Positions 17,406 through 27,018 are shown, counted from the stretch's first letter. The stretch: 51,241 nt of DNA from M30B80 sp965656935 (GCA_965656935.1 CBFHMG010000014.1:1-51241), one strand, 5' to 3'. Notes: generated by a model not told the origin, from the letters alone. Made by a program: numbers and translations.

Positions 17406-19586
17406 TTAATGAAGCTGATTCTGAATCGTATTTGTTAGCTCGGAGAGCGAAAACGGCTTGGGCAGGAAGACCGAATTGGGGATTTCGGTGCTGTGCTTCT
17501 CAAAAGCGTCTTCCGCATAGCCCGAGACAAAGACCACCTTCACATCGGGCCGTGCTTTTCGCGCCTCGCGCACCCATGTCGGCCCATCCATTCCAGGCAT
17601 GACGACATCGGTGACGAATAGATCAACTGCAATCTCATGATCGCGCAATGTCTCAAGCGCTTGTTCGGCGCAATCAGCCTCCAGCACATGATAACCACGA
17701 AGCCGCAACGCGCGCGATGCGAAGGCGCGCACAGGCGCTTCATCCTCGACCAAAAGGATCACACGTTTATCGGCACCCAGATCACGCGGCGCGAGTTGAT
17801 AGCTTACAGGCTTGGGTATCTCGGCAATGGGGCCATAAATGCCCTTAGGTAGGACGGAATGCAGCTGCGGCTGATCAGGCTCTTGGGGAAGGCTCGTCTC
17901 GTCATAGGCGGGGCAATAGACGGTGAAACACGCGCCCTGCCCCTCCTCCGAGTCGACAAAAACAAATCCGCCCGATTGTTTGACGATGCCATAGACCATC
18001 GACAGGCCAAGCCCCGTGCCCTCGCCCGTGCGTTTGGTGGTGAAAAACGGCTCAAAAATCCGCCCGAGCCTGTCGGCAGGTATGCCCACACCCTCATCTT
18101 GAACGCGAATGGTTACGTAGTCGCCCGCAGGCACATGCGCCCTGTCACGCTCCAGCGGGGCTTCGAGATGCTCCATGCGGGTCGTGACATGGATATCGCC
18201 GCCCTCTGACATAGCATCGCGCGCATTGACCACAAGGTTCATGATGATCTGGTCAAACTGGCGTCGATCCGCGCGGATCGGGGCAAGATCGGGATCATGC
18301 GACAGATGCAGGCGGATTTTCTCGCCCACCAAACGGTTAAGCAGATGCGTCAACTCCCCCATCGTTTCGCGCAAATCAACCATCTCCAGTTGCAAGGTCT
18401 GTTTGCGGGAGAAGGCCAAAAGCTGGCCTACAAGACTTGCCGCGCGATTGGCATTCTGGCTGATCTGGACCAAATCGGCAAAATCCTGATCACCTTCATC
18501 ATGGCGCATGAGCAATAGATCGCAATGCCCTGTTATTGCTGTCAAAAGATTGTTGAAATCATGGGCCACACCGCCCGCAAGCTCCCCGATGGCCTGCATT
18601 TTCTGGCTTTGGGCGAATTGCTGTTCCAGCGATTTCAATTCGGTCGCATCATGCAAAACCGCAATCAATGAGGGGCCGTGTTCATCCGCGATCTGACCCA
18701 GTGAAATCTGGAGGAACTGGTCATCCTCGCGCCTGCGCGCCCGCACGAATTCAGCGCGGTTGGGGATGCGGTTTTCAACCACATCCTTAAGCCAATCGCG
18801 CACAGGACGCCCCAAACCTTCGACCAAACCGCTCAGAAGCGCGTCTTCATCAGGGGGCATGCCAAGCAGGGTTTGCGCCAGAGTATTGGAGGCCAACACG
18901 CGGCCATCGGCTGCCAGATGCAGCAAGGCAACAGGCAGGCTTTCAAAACTGCGAGAAGAGATGATATCCACCCTATCAGCGGCCTCAGTCGAGATTTCTT
19001 CATTTTTTTCAAAGGGGTCAGAGCTGACCACTGCGGCCTCCGCCTTCGCGGTCTTCTCAAAATCAAGCCGCCAGAACACCCCTCGCCCCAAGCGATGCCC
19101 GTTTAGGGCAACCGACACCCGCGGAGTTGTGATGGCCTCGCTCACATGGGCGTCGCGTAGCAAAGCCGCCTCCAGCCGCTCGAGCGAGCGCGTGAGGGTC
19201 GGGGAAACGCTTGTGAGGATATGAGCCAGAGATTTCCCAGTTTGGGAGCCGAATTTCGCAACCGCCGAGTTGTTTTGCGCCACCACAAAGCCCGTTTCAC
19301 TGGTGATGAAACACGGCGTCTGGTCATCCGCCATCAAGGCCATTGCCGCGCGCCATGTCACACGGTTTCGGCGGCGATCCAGCAAAAACACGCCAATTAA
19401 GACAATGACCGAGAGAAACACACCCCCCAGAACAGAGAGAGAAAGAGAGCGCACGGAGCCGTCGAGATACATCAGCGCCACGGCCGCCCCCAAAAGGCAC
19501 AGCCCCGCCAAAAGCGCCAGCACTGCGTAAAGCAGGCCGAAAGGCACCGCTTGCCTGCCGAATGATTGCCTTGCCCCTAGCACCAT
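17406..19586 (-). CDS. cckA: Hybrid sensor histidine kinase CckA
   Basis: The 726-aa product has two N-terminal membrane helices (about 14-40 and 49-69), PAS-like regions (about 80-320), a dimerization/phosphoacceptor domain with His342 in GELAGGVAHDFNNLL, an HATPase domain with NLVVNARDAM and GTGLGLSMVYGIVKQSGG, and a C-terminal receiver with Asp660 in FVTDVVMPGMDG and VVFVSGYAEDAFEK. This is the CckA architecture. CckA normally phosphorylates CtrA through ChpT. In Rhodobacterales the pathway controls motility, gene transfer agents and quorum-linked traits rather than being essential. A TTAA-N7-TTAAC box lies 42 bp upstream. The window also holds a truncated ctrA (47858-48040). Confidence 0.93.
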   Translation of the reverse strand: MVLGARQSFGRQAVPFGLLYAVLALLAGLCLLGAAVALMYLDGSVRSLSLSVLGGVFLSVIVLIGVFLLDRRRNRVTWRAAMALMADDQTPCFITSETGFVVAQNNSAVAKFGSQTGKSLAHILTSVSPTLTRSLERLEAALLRDAHVSEAITTPRVSVALNGHRLGRGVFWRLDFEKTAKAEAAVVSSDPFEKNEEISTEAADRVDIISSRSFESLPVALLHLAADGRVLASNTLAQTLLGMPPDEDALLSGLVEGLGRPVRDWLKDVVENRIPNRAEFVRARRREDDQFLQISLGQIADEHGPSLIAVLHDATELKSLEQQFAQSQKMQAIGELAGGVAHDFNNLLTAITGHCDLLLMRHDEGDQDFADLVQISQNANRAASLVGQLLAFSRKQTLQLEMVDLRETMGELTHLLNRLVGEKIRLHLSHDPDLAPIRADRRQFDQIIMNLVVNARDAMSEGGDIHVTTRMEHLEAPLERDRAHVPAGDYVTIRVQDEGVGIPADRLGRIFEPFFTTKRTGEGTGLGLSMVYGIVKQSGGFVFVDSEEGQGACFTVYCPAYDETSLPQEPDQPQLHSVLPKGIYGPIAEIPKPVSYQLAPRDLGADKRVILLVEDEAPVRAFASRALRLRGYHVLEADCAEQALETLRDHEIAVDLFVTDVVMPGMDGPTWVREARKARPDVKVVFVSGYAEDAFEKHSTEIPNSVFLPKPFSLSELTNTIQNQLH

Positions 19587-19627
19587 CTTCTCCGAATAAT
19601 TCTTCGGACAAGCTACACGAAAAAACG

Positions 19628-19643
19628 TTAATCAGCCATTAAC
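19628..19643. promoter_or_regulatory. CtrA-type box upstream of cckA
   Basis: TTAATCAGCCATTAAC matches TTAA-N7-TTAAC, the full CtrA site, in the 77-bp gap between the RsmB-like gene stop and the cckA start. If bound by CtrA it would close a feedback loop on its own kinase. Confidence 0.6.
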
Positions 19644-19662
19644 ACTGAGAATCTGCGGTTTC

Positions 19663-20820
19663 CTACGGGCAGGACAGCTCGGCCATATAGAACCCGTCGG
19701 ATTGCGCGCGCGGGTCAAAGCGGGCCTCTTTGAGCAAGGAAAACCCTGCATGTCGCGCCAGAAACGCGGCGATCTGGTCCTCGTTTTCCTCCCGAAGGAG
19801 CGAGCAGGTCATATAAACCAATCGCCCGCCTGATCCCAAAAGCGCGCGCGCTTGGTCCAAAATCAGGCTTTGGGTCTCGCATAACTCGGCCAGCCCGTCC
19901 TCGGAGAGACGCCAGCGCGCCTCAGGGTCGCGGCGCCATGTGCCTGAGCCTGAACATGGCACATCGCATAGCACCAGATCATATCGGGTGCCGGCCAAAT
20001 CCTCGGTCTCGACCTCGCGCAGATCAAGCCCCGCGCGGCCTGCGCGGATCGGGATATCAACCATACGCTCGCGCTTTGCGTCATGCACATCAATGCGCGC
20101 GTCACACAGAGCGGCCATGGCCAAGGCCTTGCCCCCGCCGCCCGCGCAATAATCCAGAATGCGGCCCTGATCGGGAAAATTGATCTGCTCAAGCGCCAAT
20201 TGCACCGAGAGGTCCTGAAATTCAATCAAACCATCTAGATAGGCGGATGAATTGCGCAGCTGGCGCGCGCCTTGCGTGACCTGCAAAGCCATGCGGGAGA
20301 TTTGCATCTGCTCGGCCAGAATGCCTGCTTCAGCGAGGGTCGCAATACAGGCCTCAGGCGTTGTTTTCTTCAGGTTCACACGCAGGTAAACGGGTGCGCG
20401 CTCGGCCGCTTTGTGCAGCACATCTTCCAGATCCATCCCCAAGACGGGCTCCAGCCGATCCAGCAGCCATTGCGGCGTGTCCAGCGTGATTGCGGCCTGC
20501 CCGTCAGGTGCGGGGGCGTCGTCCTCCGAGAGGGGCGCGGGCGCATGGCCTTGGCCCGTAAAGACATCCTCAGGGGGGATGCCTTGCAAACGCAACAGCC
20601 CGAGGATCAAAGCGCGCCCTGTCTCGTCGCCGCCCAGATAGGCCGCCCTGCCCCTATTGCGCAGCACGTCATAGACATGGTCGCGCACCGCCGCGCGGTC
20701 CTTGGAGCCTGCAAACCGGGAGGAACGCGCCCATTGGGTCAGGGCCCGCTCAGCGGCAAGCCCTGCGGTGATCTGGTCAAGGACCTCAATCGCCGCCTGA
20801 TAGCGCGCCGCTATTTGCAT
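19663..20820 (-). CDS. RsmB/NOP-family RNA (cytosine-C5) methyltransferase
   Basis: A 385-aa SAM-dependent RNA m5C methyltransferase. An N-terminal NusB-like helical region (about 1-130) precedes the Rossmann domain with ILDYCAGGGGKALAMAAL (SAM site), the VLCDVPCSGSGTWRRDPE motif containing one catalytic cysteine, and VYMTCSLLREENEDQI with the other. Both cysteines of the mechanism are present. It ends 7 bp upstream-to-downstream from guaB in the same direction, so the two are probably co-transcribed. The exact RNA target cannot be told from sequence. Confidence 0.88.
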   Translation of the reverse strand: MQIAARYQAAIEVLDQITAGLAAERALTQWARSSRFAGSKDRAAVRDHVYDVLRNRGRAAYLGGDETGRALILGLLRLQGIPPEDVFTGQGHAPAPLSEDDAPAPDGQAAITLDTPQWLLDRLEPVLGMDLEDVLHKAAERAPVYLRVNLKKTTPEACIATLAEAGILAEQMQISRMALQVTQGARQLRNSSAYLDGLIEFQDLSVQLALEQINFPDQGRILDYCAGGGGKALAMAALCDARIDVHDAKRERMVDIPIRAGRAGLDLREVETEDLAGTRYDLVLCDVPCSGSGTWRRDPEARWRLSEDGLAELCETQSLILDQARALLGSGGRLVYMTCSLLREENEDQIAAFLARHAGFSLLKEARFDPRAQSDGFYMAELSCP

Positions 20821-20826
20821 CTTGGC

Positions 20827-22281
20827 TTATCCGATCCGGTAATTGGGCGACTCGCGCGTGATCTGCACGTCATGGACATGGGATTCCTGCAAGCCTGCAT
20901 TGGTGATCTTCACAAAACGCCCATAGCGGCGCATGTCCTCGACCGTGGCGCTGCCCGTATAGCCCATGGCCGCGCGCAAACCGCCCACCAATTGGTGCAC
21001 AACCGCGCTGGCCGAGCCCTTATAGGGCACCTGCCCCTCGATCCCCTCGGGGACAAGCTTGTCAGTCGCGGCATCTTTCTGGAAATACCGGTCAGCCGAG
21101 CCGCGGGCCATCGCCCCAAGGCTGCCCATGCCGCGATAGGATTTGAAAGAACGCCCCTGATAGAGGATCACCTCGCCCGGGCTTTCATCGGTGCCCGCAA
21201 TCGCGGAGCCGACCATCGCGCAGGATGCGCCTGCCGCGATCGCCTTGGCGAAATCGCCCGAGAATTTGATGCCGCCATCGGCAATCACGGGGGTGTTGCT
21301 GGCTTGAGCGGCCTCGGCGCAATCCATGATCGCGGTCAACTGTGGCACGCCCACGCCTGCCACGATCCGTGTGGTGCAGATCGAGCCTGGCCCGATCCCG
21401 ACCTTGATCGCATCGGCGCCTGCATCAATCAGCGCGCGGGTGGCATCGCCCGTGGCGACATTGCCCGCCACAACCTGCACAGTATTGGACAGTTTCTTGA
21501 CCCGCTCAACTGCGCGCGCCACGCCTTCGGAATGGCCATGCGCCGTATCAATCACGATCAGATCGCAACCTGCATCCACCAAAGCCTCGGAGCGTTCAAA
21601 CCCTGCATCGCCCACGGTGGTGGCGGCTGCCACGCGCAGACGGCCAAGCTCGTCCTTGCAGGCATGCGGGTTCAGAACCGCTTTTTCCGTGTCTTTCAAG
21701 GTCAGCAAACCTGTCAACTTGCCCGCGCCATCCACCACGAGAAGCTTCTCGATGCGGCGCGATTTCATCAGGCTTTTGGCTTCTTCCAATTCGGCAGGCT
21801 CCCGCAGCATTGCCAGATCATTCGAGGTCATCATCGCATGCACTGGCGTGTCATCCGAGGTCGCAAAGCGCATATCGCGATTGGTCACGATCCCCATGAC
21901 ATGGCCGTTTTCATCAACAACGGGGAAGCCTGTGAAATTATACCGCTCGATCAGAGCTTTCGCATCGGCCAAGGTCTGGTTGGCGCGCAAAGTGACGGGG
22001 TTATAAACGATCCCGCTTTCAAACCGTTTGACGCGGCGCACTTCGCGGGCCTGCTCTTCCAAGGTGAGGTTGCGGTGGATCACGCCCATCCCGCCGGCTT
22101 GCGCCATGGCAATCGCCATCCGGCTTTCGGTCACGGTATCCATGGCCGAAGACAAAAGCGGGATATTGAGTGCGATGGTCTTGGTCACCTGCGTGCGGGT
22201 ATCCGCCGTTGAGGGCAGCACCGAGGAGGCCCCCGGAACAAGCAACACATCATCAAAGGTAAGCGCCTCACGAATCTCCAT
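20827..22281 (-). CDS. guaB: IMP dehydrogenase
   Basis: GuaB oxidises IMP to XMP with NAD, the committed step to GMP. The 484-aa product begins MEIREALTFDDVLLVPG, carries a CBS-domain pair (about 93-200, including VVDENGHVMGIVTNRDMRF), the catalytic loop GIGPGSICTTRIVAGVG with the nucleophilic cysteine, and the flap region ending in RGMGSLGAMARGSADRYFQ. The ATG at 22281 follows GAGAGG; a GTG one codon earlier is an alternative. The RsmB-like gene follows after 6 bp. Confidence 0.96.
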   Translation of the reverse strand: MEIREALTFDDVLLVPGASSVLPSTADTRTQVTKTIALNIPLLSSAMDTVTESRMAIAMAQAGGMGVIHRNLTLEEQAREVRRVKRFESGIVYNPVTLRANQTLADAKALIERYNFTGFPVVDENGHVMGIVTNRDMRFATSDDTPVHAMMTSNDLAMLREPAELEEAKSLMKSRRIEKLLVVDGAGKLTGLLTLKDTEKAVLNPHACKDELGRLRVAAATTVGDAGFERSEALVDAGCDLIVIDTAHGHSEGVARAVERVKKLSNTVQVVAGNVATGDATRALIDAGADAIKVGIGPGSICTTRIVAGVGVPQLTAIMDCAEAAQASNTPVIADGGIKFSGDFAKAIAAGASCAMVGSAIAGTDESPGEVILYQGRSFKSYRGMGSLGAMARGSADRYFQKDAATDKLVPEGIEGQVPYKGSASAVVHQLVGGLRAAMGYTGSATVEDMRRYGRFVKITNAGLQESHVHDVQITRESPNYRIG

Positions 22282-22377
22282 CACACGGACCTCTCAGCGG
22301 GAGTTTCAATTGGCACTGCCCTATCTCATGGAGCGGGCGGAAGGGAAAGACCAAATTTCGCGAAAATGCGGCTTTGC

Positions 22378-23112
22378 TCAGGCCTCATCCTCGCTGGTGC
22401 CGCGAAAGCCGCGTGCAACCACGAATTTTTCCGAGCTGTCCTGACGGCTGGCACCGGGTTTGATATTGGCCACTGTCTTGAAACGCTGCTTGAGAAGCTT
22501 TTGCAATTCGCCCTCGGCACCGCCTGCCAGAACCTTGGCCACAAAGGTGCCGCCCTCATCCAGAACATCAAAGGCGAAATAGGCCGCTGCCTCACAGAGC
22601 GCGATGATGCGCAAATGGTCGGTCTGCTTATGCCCCGAGGCCGAGGCCGCCATATCGCTCATCACCACATCGGCCTTGCCGCCAAGCCAGCCTTTGACGA
22701 TTTCATCGGCATCATCTTCCATGAAATCAAGCTGATGGATTTCGGCCCCCGCAATCGGTTCGACCTCTTGTAGGTCAACACCAATGATGCGGCCGACGGA
22801 TTTGCCCTGTTTCTCGCCAAGCGCATTGATGCGCGGCACAGCCACCTGCAACCAGCCCCCCGGTGCGCAGCCCAGATCAACCACCCGCGCGCCTGGCACG
22901 AGGAAGCGGTATTTATCATCAAGATCCATGATCTTATAGGCCGCCCGCCCGCGATAGCCTTCGCGGCGCGCCCGCGCGACATAAGGATCGTTCAACTGAC
23001 GCTCGAGCCAGAGGGTCGAGGACATCTTGCGCCCGCGCGCCGTCTTGACCCTGACGCGCAATTCCCGCGCGCCACGTCCGCTGCCGCCTTTTCCACTTGG
23101 TGTCTTTGCCAT
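22378..23112 (-). CDS. rlmE: 23S rRNA (uridine-2'-O-)-methyltransferase RlmE (FtsJ)
   Basis: RlmE methylates the 2'-O of a uridine in the A-loop of 23S rRNA. The 244-aa product has a basic, Gly-rich N-terminal extension (MAKTPSGKGGSGRGARELRV), then the family core AYKIMDLDDKYRFL (catalytic Lys), VVDLGCAPGGWLQVA (SAM site), and VVMSDMAASASGHKQTDH. The start at 23112 follows the typical N-terminus; upstream in-frame residues belong to the spacer after ppx. It lies 67 bp downstream of ppx on the same strand. Confidence 0.93.
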   Translation of the reverse strand: MAKTPSGKGGSGRGARELRVRVKTARGRKMSSTLWLERQLNDPYVARARREGYRGRAAYKIMDLDDKYRFLVPGARVVDLGCAPGGWLQVAVPRINALGEKQGKSVGRIIGVDLQEVEPIAGAEIHQLDFMEDDADEIVKGWLGGKADVVMSDMAASASGHKQTDHLRIIALCEAAAYFAFDVLDEGGTFVAKVLAGGAEGELQKLLKQRFKTVANIKPGASRQDSSEKFVVARGFRGTSEDEA

Positions 23113-23179
23113 CGAGCTATGCCTTGAATGCTGTGCCGCCCCCATAGCGAGCTTGCCCTCCATGGGCAAGGAGCGCTGT

Positions 23180-24337
23180 TCAGAAGGGGCCATCTTCCAA
23201 GACGCCATCGCGGCTCATCTGCGCATAGAGCAAGCCTTCGCGCAGGCCACGATCGGCCACGCTCAAGCGATCTGTGGGCCATGCCCGCAGCAAGGCCTGC
23301 AAAATCGCGGCCCCCGACATGATCAGCGTCTGCCTGTCCCGCCCGATCCGCGGATCCGCCCGCCGCCCGTCAGGCCCGAGCGACAGGTAATCGCGGATCA
23401 CCGTATCAATCTGGTCCGAGGTCATGCGCAACCCGTCTACCTTATTGCGGTCATAGCGCTTGAGCCCCAGATGCGAGGCCGCCACCGTGGTCACCGTACC
23501 GCTGGTGCCGATGATCTGGAACCCCTCGCGCGCCTGATCGGCGGCGTTGATATAGGGCGAGAACTCGGCCATTTGTTCCTCGAAGAACCAGCTCATCAGC
23601 GCAAAGCGCCCGCCATCATCCTCGACATCGTCATACATGTCTTTCAGCGTGGCGACCCCGAGGGGAATGGAGATCCAATCGACAACCTTAGCGCGGGGGA
23701 AAATGGTATCTTCGTGTTTGAAACCCTGATGCAGACGCATAATGGCGCGCGAACGCTCCAAGGGGGGCACGCGGGAGAGATCGATCCAGACCAGCTCGGT
23801 CGAGCCGCCACCGATATCCACCACCAAAAGCTGCTCGGTCTTGGCCGAGACCAGTGGCGCGCAGGAGACAACGGCCAATTGCGCCTCTTCCTCGGGTTTG
23901 ATGATTTCCAGCTGCAACCCCGTCTCGCGCTTGACGACCGAGATGAATTCGCTGGCATTGACCGCGCGGCGGCAAGCCTCGGTCGCGACAAGGCGCATCT
24001 GGGTCACGTTATGGCGCGACAGCTTGCTCTGACAAATCTTGAGCGCGCCAACCGCGCGTGCCATCGAGGCGCGCGACAAGCGGCCCGATGCCTCAAGCCC
24101 TTGGCCCAGTTGGACATTTTTTGAAAAACTATCGACCACATGCAATTGATTGCCCTTAGGCTGCGCAATCAGCATACGGCAGGAATTGGTTCCAAGATCC
24201 AGCGCGGCATAGAGATCCGCGGGATCGGGTTTTTTATCGGGTGCTGCCTTTCGTTCGACAGGCGGGCGAGATGCTGGTTTGACGGCATCGACGGGTCTGG
24301 GGAACGGGCCTGCACCATGAGGACGCTTGCGCGACAT
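23180..24337 (-). CDS. Exopolyphosphatase/guanosine pentaphosphate phosphatase family (Ppx/GppA)
   Basis: A 385-aa ASKHA-fold phosphatase. After a Pro/Lys-rich N-terminal extension of about 40 residues comes YAALDLGTNSCRMLIAQP (phosphate-1 loop), then VATEACRRAVNASEF, EEEAQLAV and the second loop LVVDIGGGSTELVWI. A GTSGTVTTVAASHL motif follows. The family hydrolyses polyphosphate or pppGpp; which one is not decided by sequence. It is the first gene of the leftward run ppx-rlmE, divergent from the one-carbon cluster. Confidence 0.9.
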   Translation of the reverse strand: MSRKRPHGAGPFPRPVDAVKPASRPPVERKAAPDKKPDPADLYAALDLGTNSCRMLIAQPKGNQLHVVDSFSKNVQLGQGLEASGRLSRASMARAVGALKICQSKLSRHNVTQMRLVATEACRRAVNASEFISVVKRETGLQLEIIKPEEEAQLAVVSCAPLVSAKTEQLLVVDIGGGSTELVWIDLSRVPPLERSRAIMRLHQGFKHEDTIFPRAKVVDWISIPLGVATLKDMYDDVEDDGGRFALMSWFFEEQMAEFSPYINAADQAREGFQIIGTSGTVTTVAASHLGLKRYDRNKVDGLRMTSDQIDTVIRDYLSLGPDGRRADPRIGRDRQTLIMSGAAILQALLRAWPTDRLSVADRGLREGLLYAQMSRDGVLEDGPF

Positions 24338-24590
24338 CGGCCCCTCCGAAATTCAAAGTTGGCCCAAGCCTAGCCGCAGATCCGGTTTCAAGCAATGCCC
24401 GCCTTTTGGCCTGCCGCGCCGCGATTCAACATCTTCATGAGAATTATGGGGGCGCGCGCCTCTCGCCATCGGGGCGCGCGGGTTCTATCACAGCCGTTAA
24501 GCGTCGGTGACGCCCCAATTGATGTCGAAAACAGGCCCCGCCACTGGCAGGGCCGCTCCTATGGTGCCCGTAGTAGAAGAGGATTCGCCC

Positions 24591-24893
24591 ATGCCCGCTG
24601 TGACCATTGTTTACTGGCGTGATATCCCTGCCCAAGTGATTGTGGGCAAGGGTCGGTCTGCGGCGAAAATTCAACTGCCCGAGCGGTTCGAGCAGGCCAT
24701 TGATCGCTGTGCGATGAAGGTCGGTGCAAAAGACGATAACGCCTATCTCGCCGAATGGCGGCGCGAGGCGGCAGGCGAACGTGACGGTGACCCCGCCGCA
24801 ATCGCCCAAGCCGAGGCGGATCGTCTGATCGCGGAATATGATACTGACCGGATCAAGGCTTTGATCAAGGCCGATGGCCAAGACACAGCCTGA
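24591..24893 (+). CDS. Small 'virulence factor' family protein
   Basis: A 100-aa protein starting MPAVTIVYWRDIPAQVIVGK, with PERFEQAIDRCAMKVGAKDDNAYLAEWRR, which fits the small conserved family annotated as 'virulence factor' in alphaproteobacteria. The name is historical and no virulence role is implied. The start at 24591 follows AGAGGA; the longer frame has no protein-like leader. It is 44 bp upstream of the MetF-like gene, an association that recurs in relatives and suggests a role in one-carbon or corrinoid metabolism. Confidence 0.8.
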   Translation: MPAVTIVYWRDIPAQVIVGKGRSAAKIQLPERFEQAIDRCAMKVGAKDDNAYLAEWRREAAGERDGDPAAIAQAEADRLIAEYDTDRIKALIKADGQDTA

Positions 24894-24937
24894 GCCGCGA
24901 AATGCCCCCTCAGCCCGCATCATTCTGGGAGACAGCA

Positions 24938-25867
24938 ATGGCCCTTTTAAACTTCAGACCGCCCCGCAGCACCGACCTGACCCCCGCCAATGCGCAGCTT
25001 GAGGCCTTTCTCAAGGGCTATTCCATCGAGGTAATGCCGCGCACCGCCGAAAAGATCGAGGATTTCCGCGACCTGCTGCCCGCAGGCACGCGCGTCTATA
25101 TTGCCCATATCGATGGCACCGAGATCACCGATATGGTCGCCACAGCAGCGCGTCTGGCCAAGGATGGCTTTGAGGTGATGCCGCATTTCCCTGCCCGCTC
25201 GATCAAGGATAGCGCCACGCTACAGGACTGGATCGCGCGCTATCAGGGCGAGGCCAATGTCACCTCGGGTCTGATCCTTGCAGGCGGCATCGCGCAGCCG
25301 CAGGGTGATTTCGAAAGCTCCATGCAATTGTTGGAAACCGGCCTTTTCGACAAGGCGGGCTTCACAAGATTGCATGTGGCAGGCCATCCCGAAGGCAATC
25401 GCGATATCGATCCCAAGGGCGGAGATGCAGGTGTGATGGAGGCTTTGGGCTGGAAACAGGCCTTTGCCGCGCGCACGGATGCGCAAATGGCGCTGGCCAC
25501 CCAGTTTTGCTTTGAAGCCAAGCCCGTGATCGCTTGGGCCGACCGCTTGCGCGAGGCAGGCATCGATATCCCCGTCCATATCGGCATTGCGGGCCCTGCC
25601 AAGCTGCAAACCCTGATCAAATTCGCAATCGCTTGCGGCGTTGGTCCTTCGCTTTCCGTGCTGCAAAAACGCGCCAAGGATGTCTCCAAGCTGCTTTTAC
25701 CCTTCGAGCCTGACGCGATCCTGACCGAACTGGCCGCCCACAAGGCCGCCAACCCCGATTTCAACATTGAAAGCGTCCATTTCTTCCCCTTGGGGGGCAT
25801 CAAGACCAATGCCGAATGGGCGATCAAACACGGGGGCGCATCCAGCCGCCCCGCCAATCAAGAGTGA
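24938..25867 (+). CDS. Methylenetetrahydrofolate reductase-like protein (MetF family)
   Basis: A 309-aa TIM-barrel protein starting MALLNFRPPRSTDLTP. Visible MTHFR-type features include VYIAHIDGTEITDMVATAARL, FEVMPHFPARSI, LILAGGIAQPQGDFESS and RLHVAGHPEGNRDIDP, which correspond to folate/FAD-binding strands of MetF. It would supply 5-methyl-THF to the methyltransferase encoded 12 bp downstream. The start at 24938 follows GGGAGA. Family members in these clusters diverge from classical MetF, so the reaction is inferred from fold and neighbourhood. Confidence 0.8.
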   Translation: MALLNFRPPRSTDLTPANAQLEAFLKGYSIEVMPRTAEKIEDFRDLLPAGTRVYIAHIDGTEITDMVATAARLAKDGFEVMPHFPARSIKDSATLQDWIARYQGEANVTSGLILAGGIAQPQGDFESSMQLLETGLFDKAGFTRLHVAGHPEGNRDIDPKGGDAGVMEALGWKQAFAARTDAQMALATQFCFEAKPVIAWADRLREAGIDIPVHIGIAGPAKLQTLIKFAIACGVGPSLSVLQKRAKDVSKLLLPFEPDAILTELAAHKAANPDFNIESVHFFPLGGIKTNAEWAIKHGGASSRPANQE

Positions 25868-25879
25868 GAGACCTCAAAC

Positions 25880-26956
25880 ATGACCCGCACCGTCATTGAA
25901 TCGAAAACCAAGACCACTGTCATCGGCTTTGACGAGCCGTTCTGCGTGATCGGCGAACGCATCAACCCCACGGGGCGCAAAATCCTGAACGAGGAACTGG
26001 AGCGCGGCGATTTCACCCGTGTTCAAGCCGATGCCATCGCGCAAGTCGCGGCTGGGGCTGCGGTGCTCGATATCAATTCGGGTGCGGTCTTCTCGAATAA
26101 AATGGCCGAAGACCCGCGCTATGCGGATAATAATTTTGTCGAGCCTGCGCTGATGAAAGCCTTGATCGAAAAGGTTCAAGAGGTCACCGATTGCCCGCTT
26201 TGCATCGACAGCTCGGTGCCTGGTGCCTTGGAAAACGGTCTGGCCGCCGCCGAAGGCCGCCCGCTGCTAAATTCGGTCACGGGCGAGGAAGAGCGGCTGG
26301 AACTGGTTCTGCCATTGGTCAAGAAATACAATGTGCCCGTTGTCGCAATTTCCAATGACGATACGGGCATTTCGGAAGACCCCGAGGTGCGCTTCAATGT
26401 GGCCAAGAAGATCGTGGAGCGCGCGGCTGATTTCGGTATTCCCGCCCATGACATCGTGGTTGACCCACTGGTCATGCCCATTGGCGCGATGGCGACAGCG
26501 GGCCATCAGGTCTTTACCCTCGTGCGCCGCCTGCGCGAGGAATTGGGCGTGAACACAACCTGTGGTGCCTCCAATATCAGCTTTGGCCTTCCCAACCGTC
26601 ACGGCGTGAATAATGCCTTCCTGCCAATGGCTTATGCCGCTGGCATGACATCGGCCATCATGAACCCCGTGGCCCTGCCCGTGGGCCCCAAAAAGATCGC
26701 CGAGAAACGCGCGCAGGTCGAAGCCGCGGGCATCGTGATCCCCGAAGGCATGGATGATGAGGCTTTTGCCAAGCTTTTCGGCCTCGGCTCTACCCTGCCG
26801 CGTCCCGGCAAGGAGATGGAAGCGATCCGCGCGGCCAATCTTCTGCTCAATCAAGATGATGGCGGTGCCGCTTGGATTTTGTTCAACAAGGACCCAGATG
26901 CGGCTGTTACGGGCGGGCGGGCCAATCGTCGTGCAGGTGGTCGCCGGCGCGGATAA
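25880..26956 (+). CDS. Methyltetrahydrofolate:corrinoid methyltransferase (split MetH pterin-binding subunit)
   Basis: A 358-aa DHPS-like pterin-binding TIM barrel. It shows CVIGERINPTGRK, AAVLDINSGAVF, CIDSSVPGALENGL, LNSVTGEEERL and GASNISFGLPNRHGVN, all typical of the folate-binding module of MetH and of corrinoid methyltransferases. It probably moves a methyl group from 5-methyl-THF to a corrinoid protein. In Phaeobacter and Dinoroseobacter, from memory, such a stand-alone protein is one part of a split methionine synthase together with a RamA-like protein, encoded here next. It ends with an Arg/Gly-rich tail (GGRANRRAGGRRRG). Confidence 0.88.
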   Translation: MTRTVIESKTKTTVIGFDEPFCVIGERINPTGRKILNEELERGDFTRVQADAIAQVAAGAAVLDINSGAVFSNKMAEDPRYADNNFVEPALMKALIEKVQEVTDCPLCIDSSVPGALENGLAAAEGRPLLNSVTGEEERLELVLPLVKKYNVPVVAISNDDTGISEDPEVRFNVAKKIVERAADFGIPAHDIVVDPLVMPIGAMATAGHQVFTLVRRLREELGVNTTCGASNISFGLPNRHGVNNAFLPMAYAAGMTSAIMNPVALPVGPKKIAEKRAQVEAAGIVIPEGMDDEAFAKLFGLGSTLPRPGKEMEAIRAANLLLNQDDGGAAWILFNKDPDAAVTGGRANRRAGGRRRG

Positions 26957-26980
26957 AGCGGCCCAAGCGATGCTAAATTT

Positions 26981-27018
26981 GCGGCGAAGGGCCTCTGGCC
27001 TTTTGCCGCTGCGCTTTT
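26981..27018 (+). terminator. Hairpin with T-run between the methyltransferase and reactivase genes
   Basis: GCGGC pairs with GCCGC (26981-26985 and 27005-27009) and encloses a second GCC/GGC stem; a TTTTT run follows after a few bases. It may reduce read-through into the reactivase gene, which starts 60 bp later. Confidence 0.4.

Noticed and set aside
20272..22212. 646-codon plus-strand frame across guaB and the RsmB-like gene
   Set aside because: Shadow frame opposite two well-supported genes, with no ribosome site and low-complexity composition.
24338..24590. Cobalamin or SAM/SAH riboswitch upstream of the one-carbon cluster
   Set aside because: I looked for the B12 box and for SAM/SAH pseudoknot patterns and saw none; only GC-rich local stems are present.
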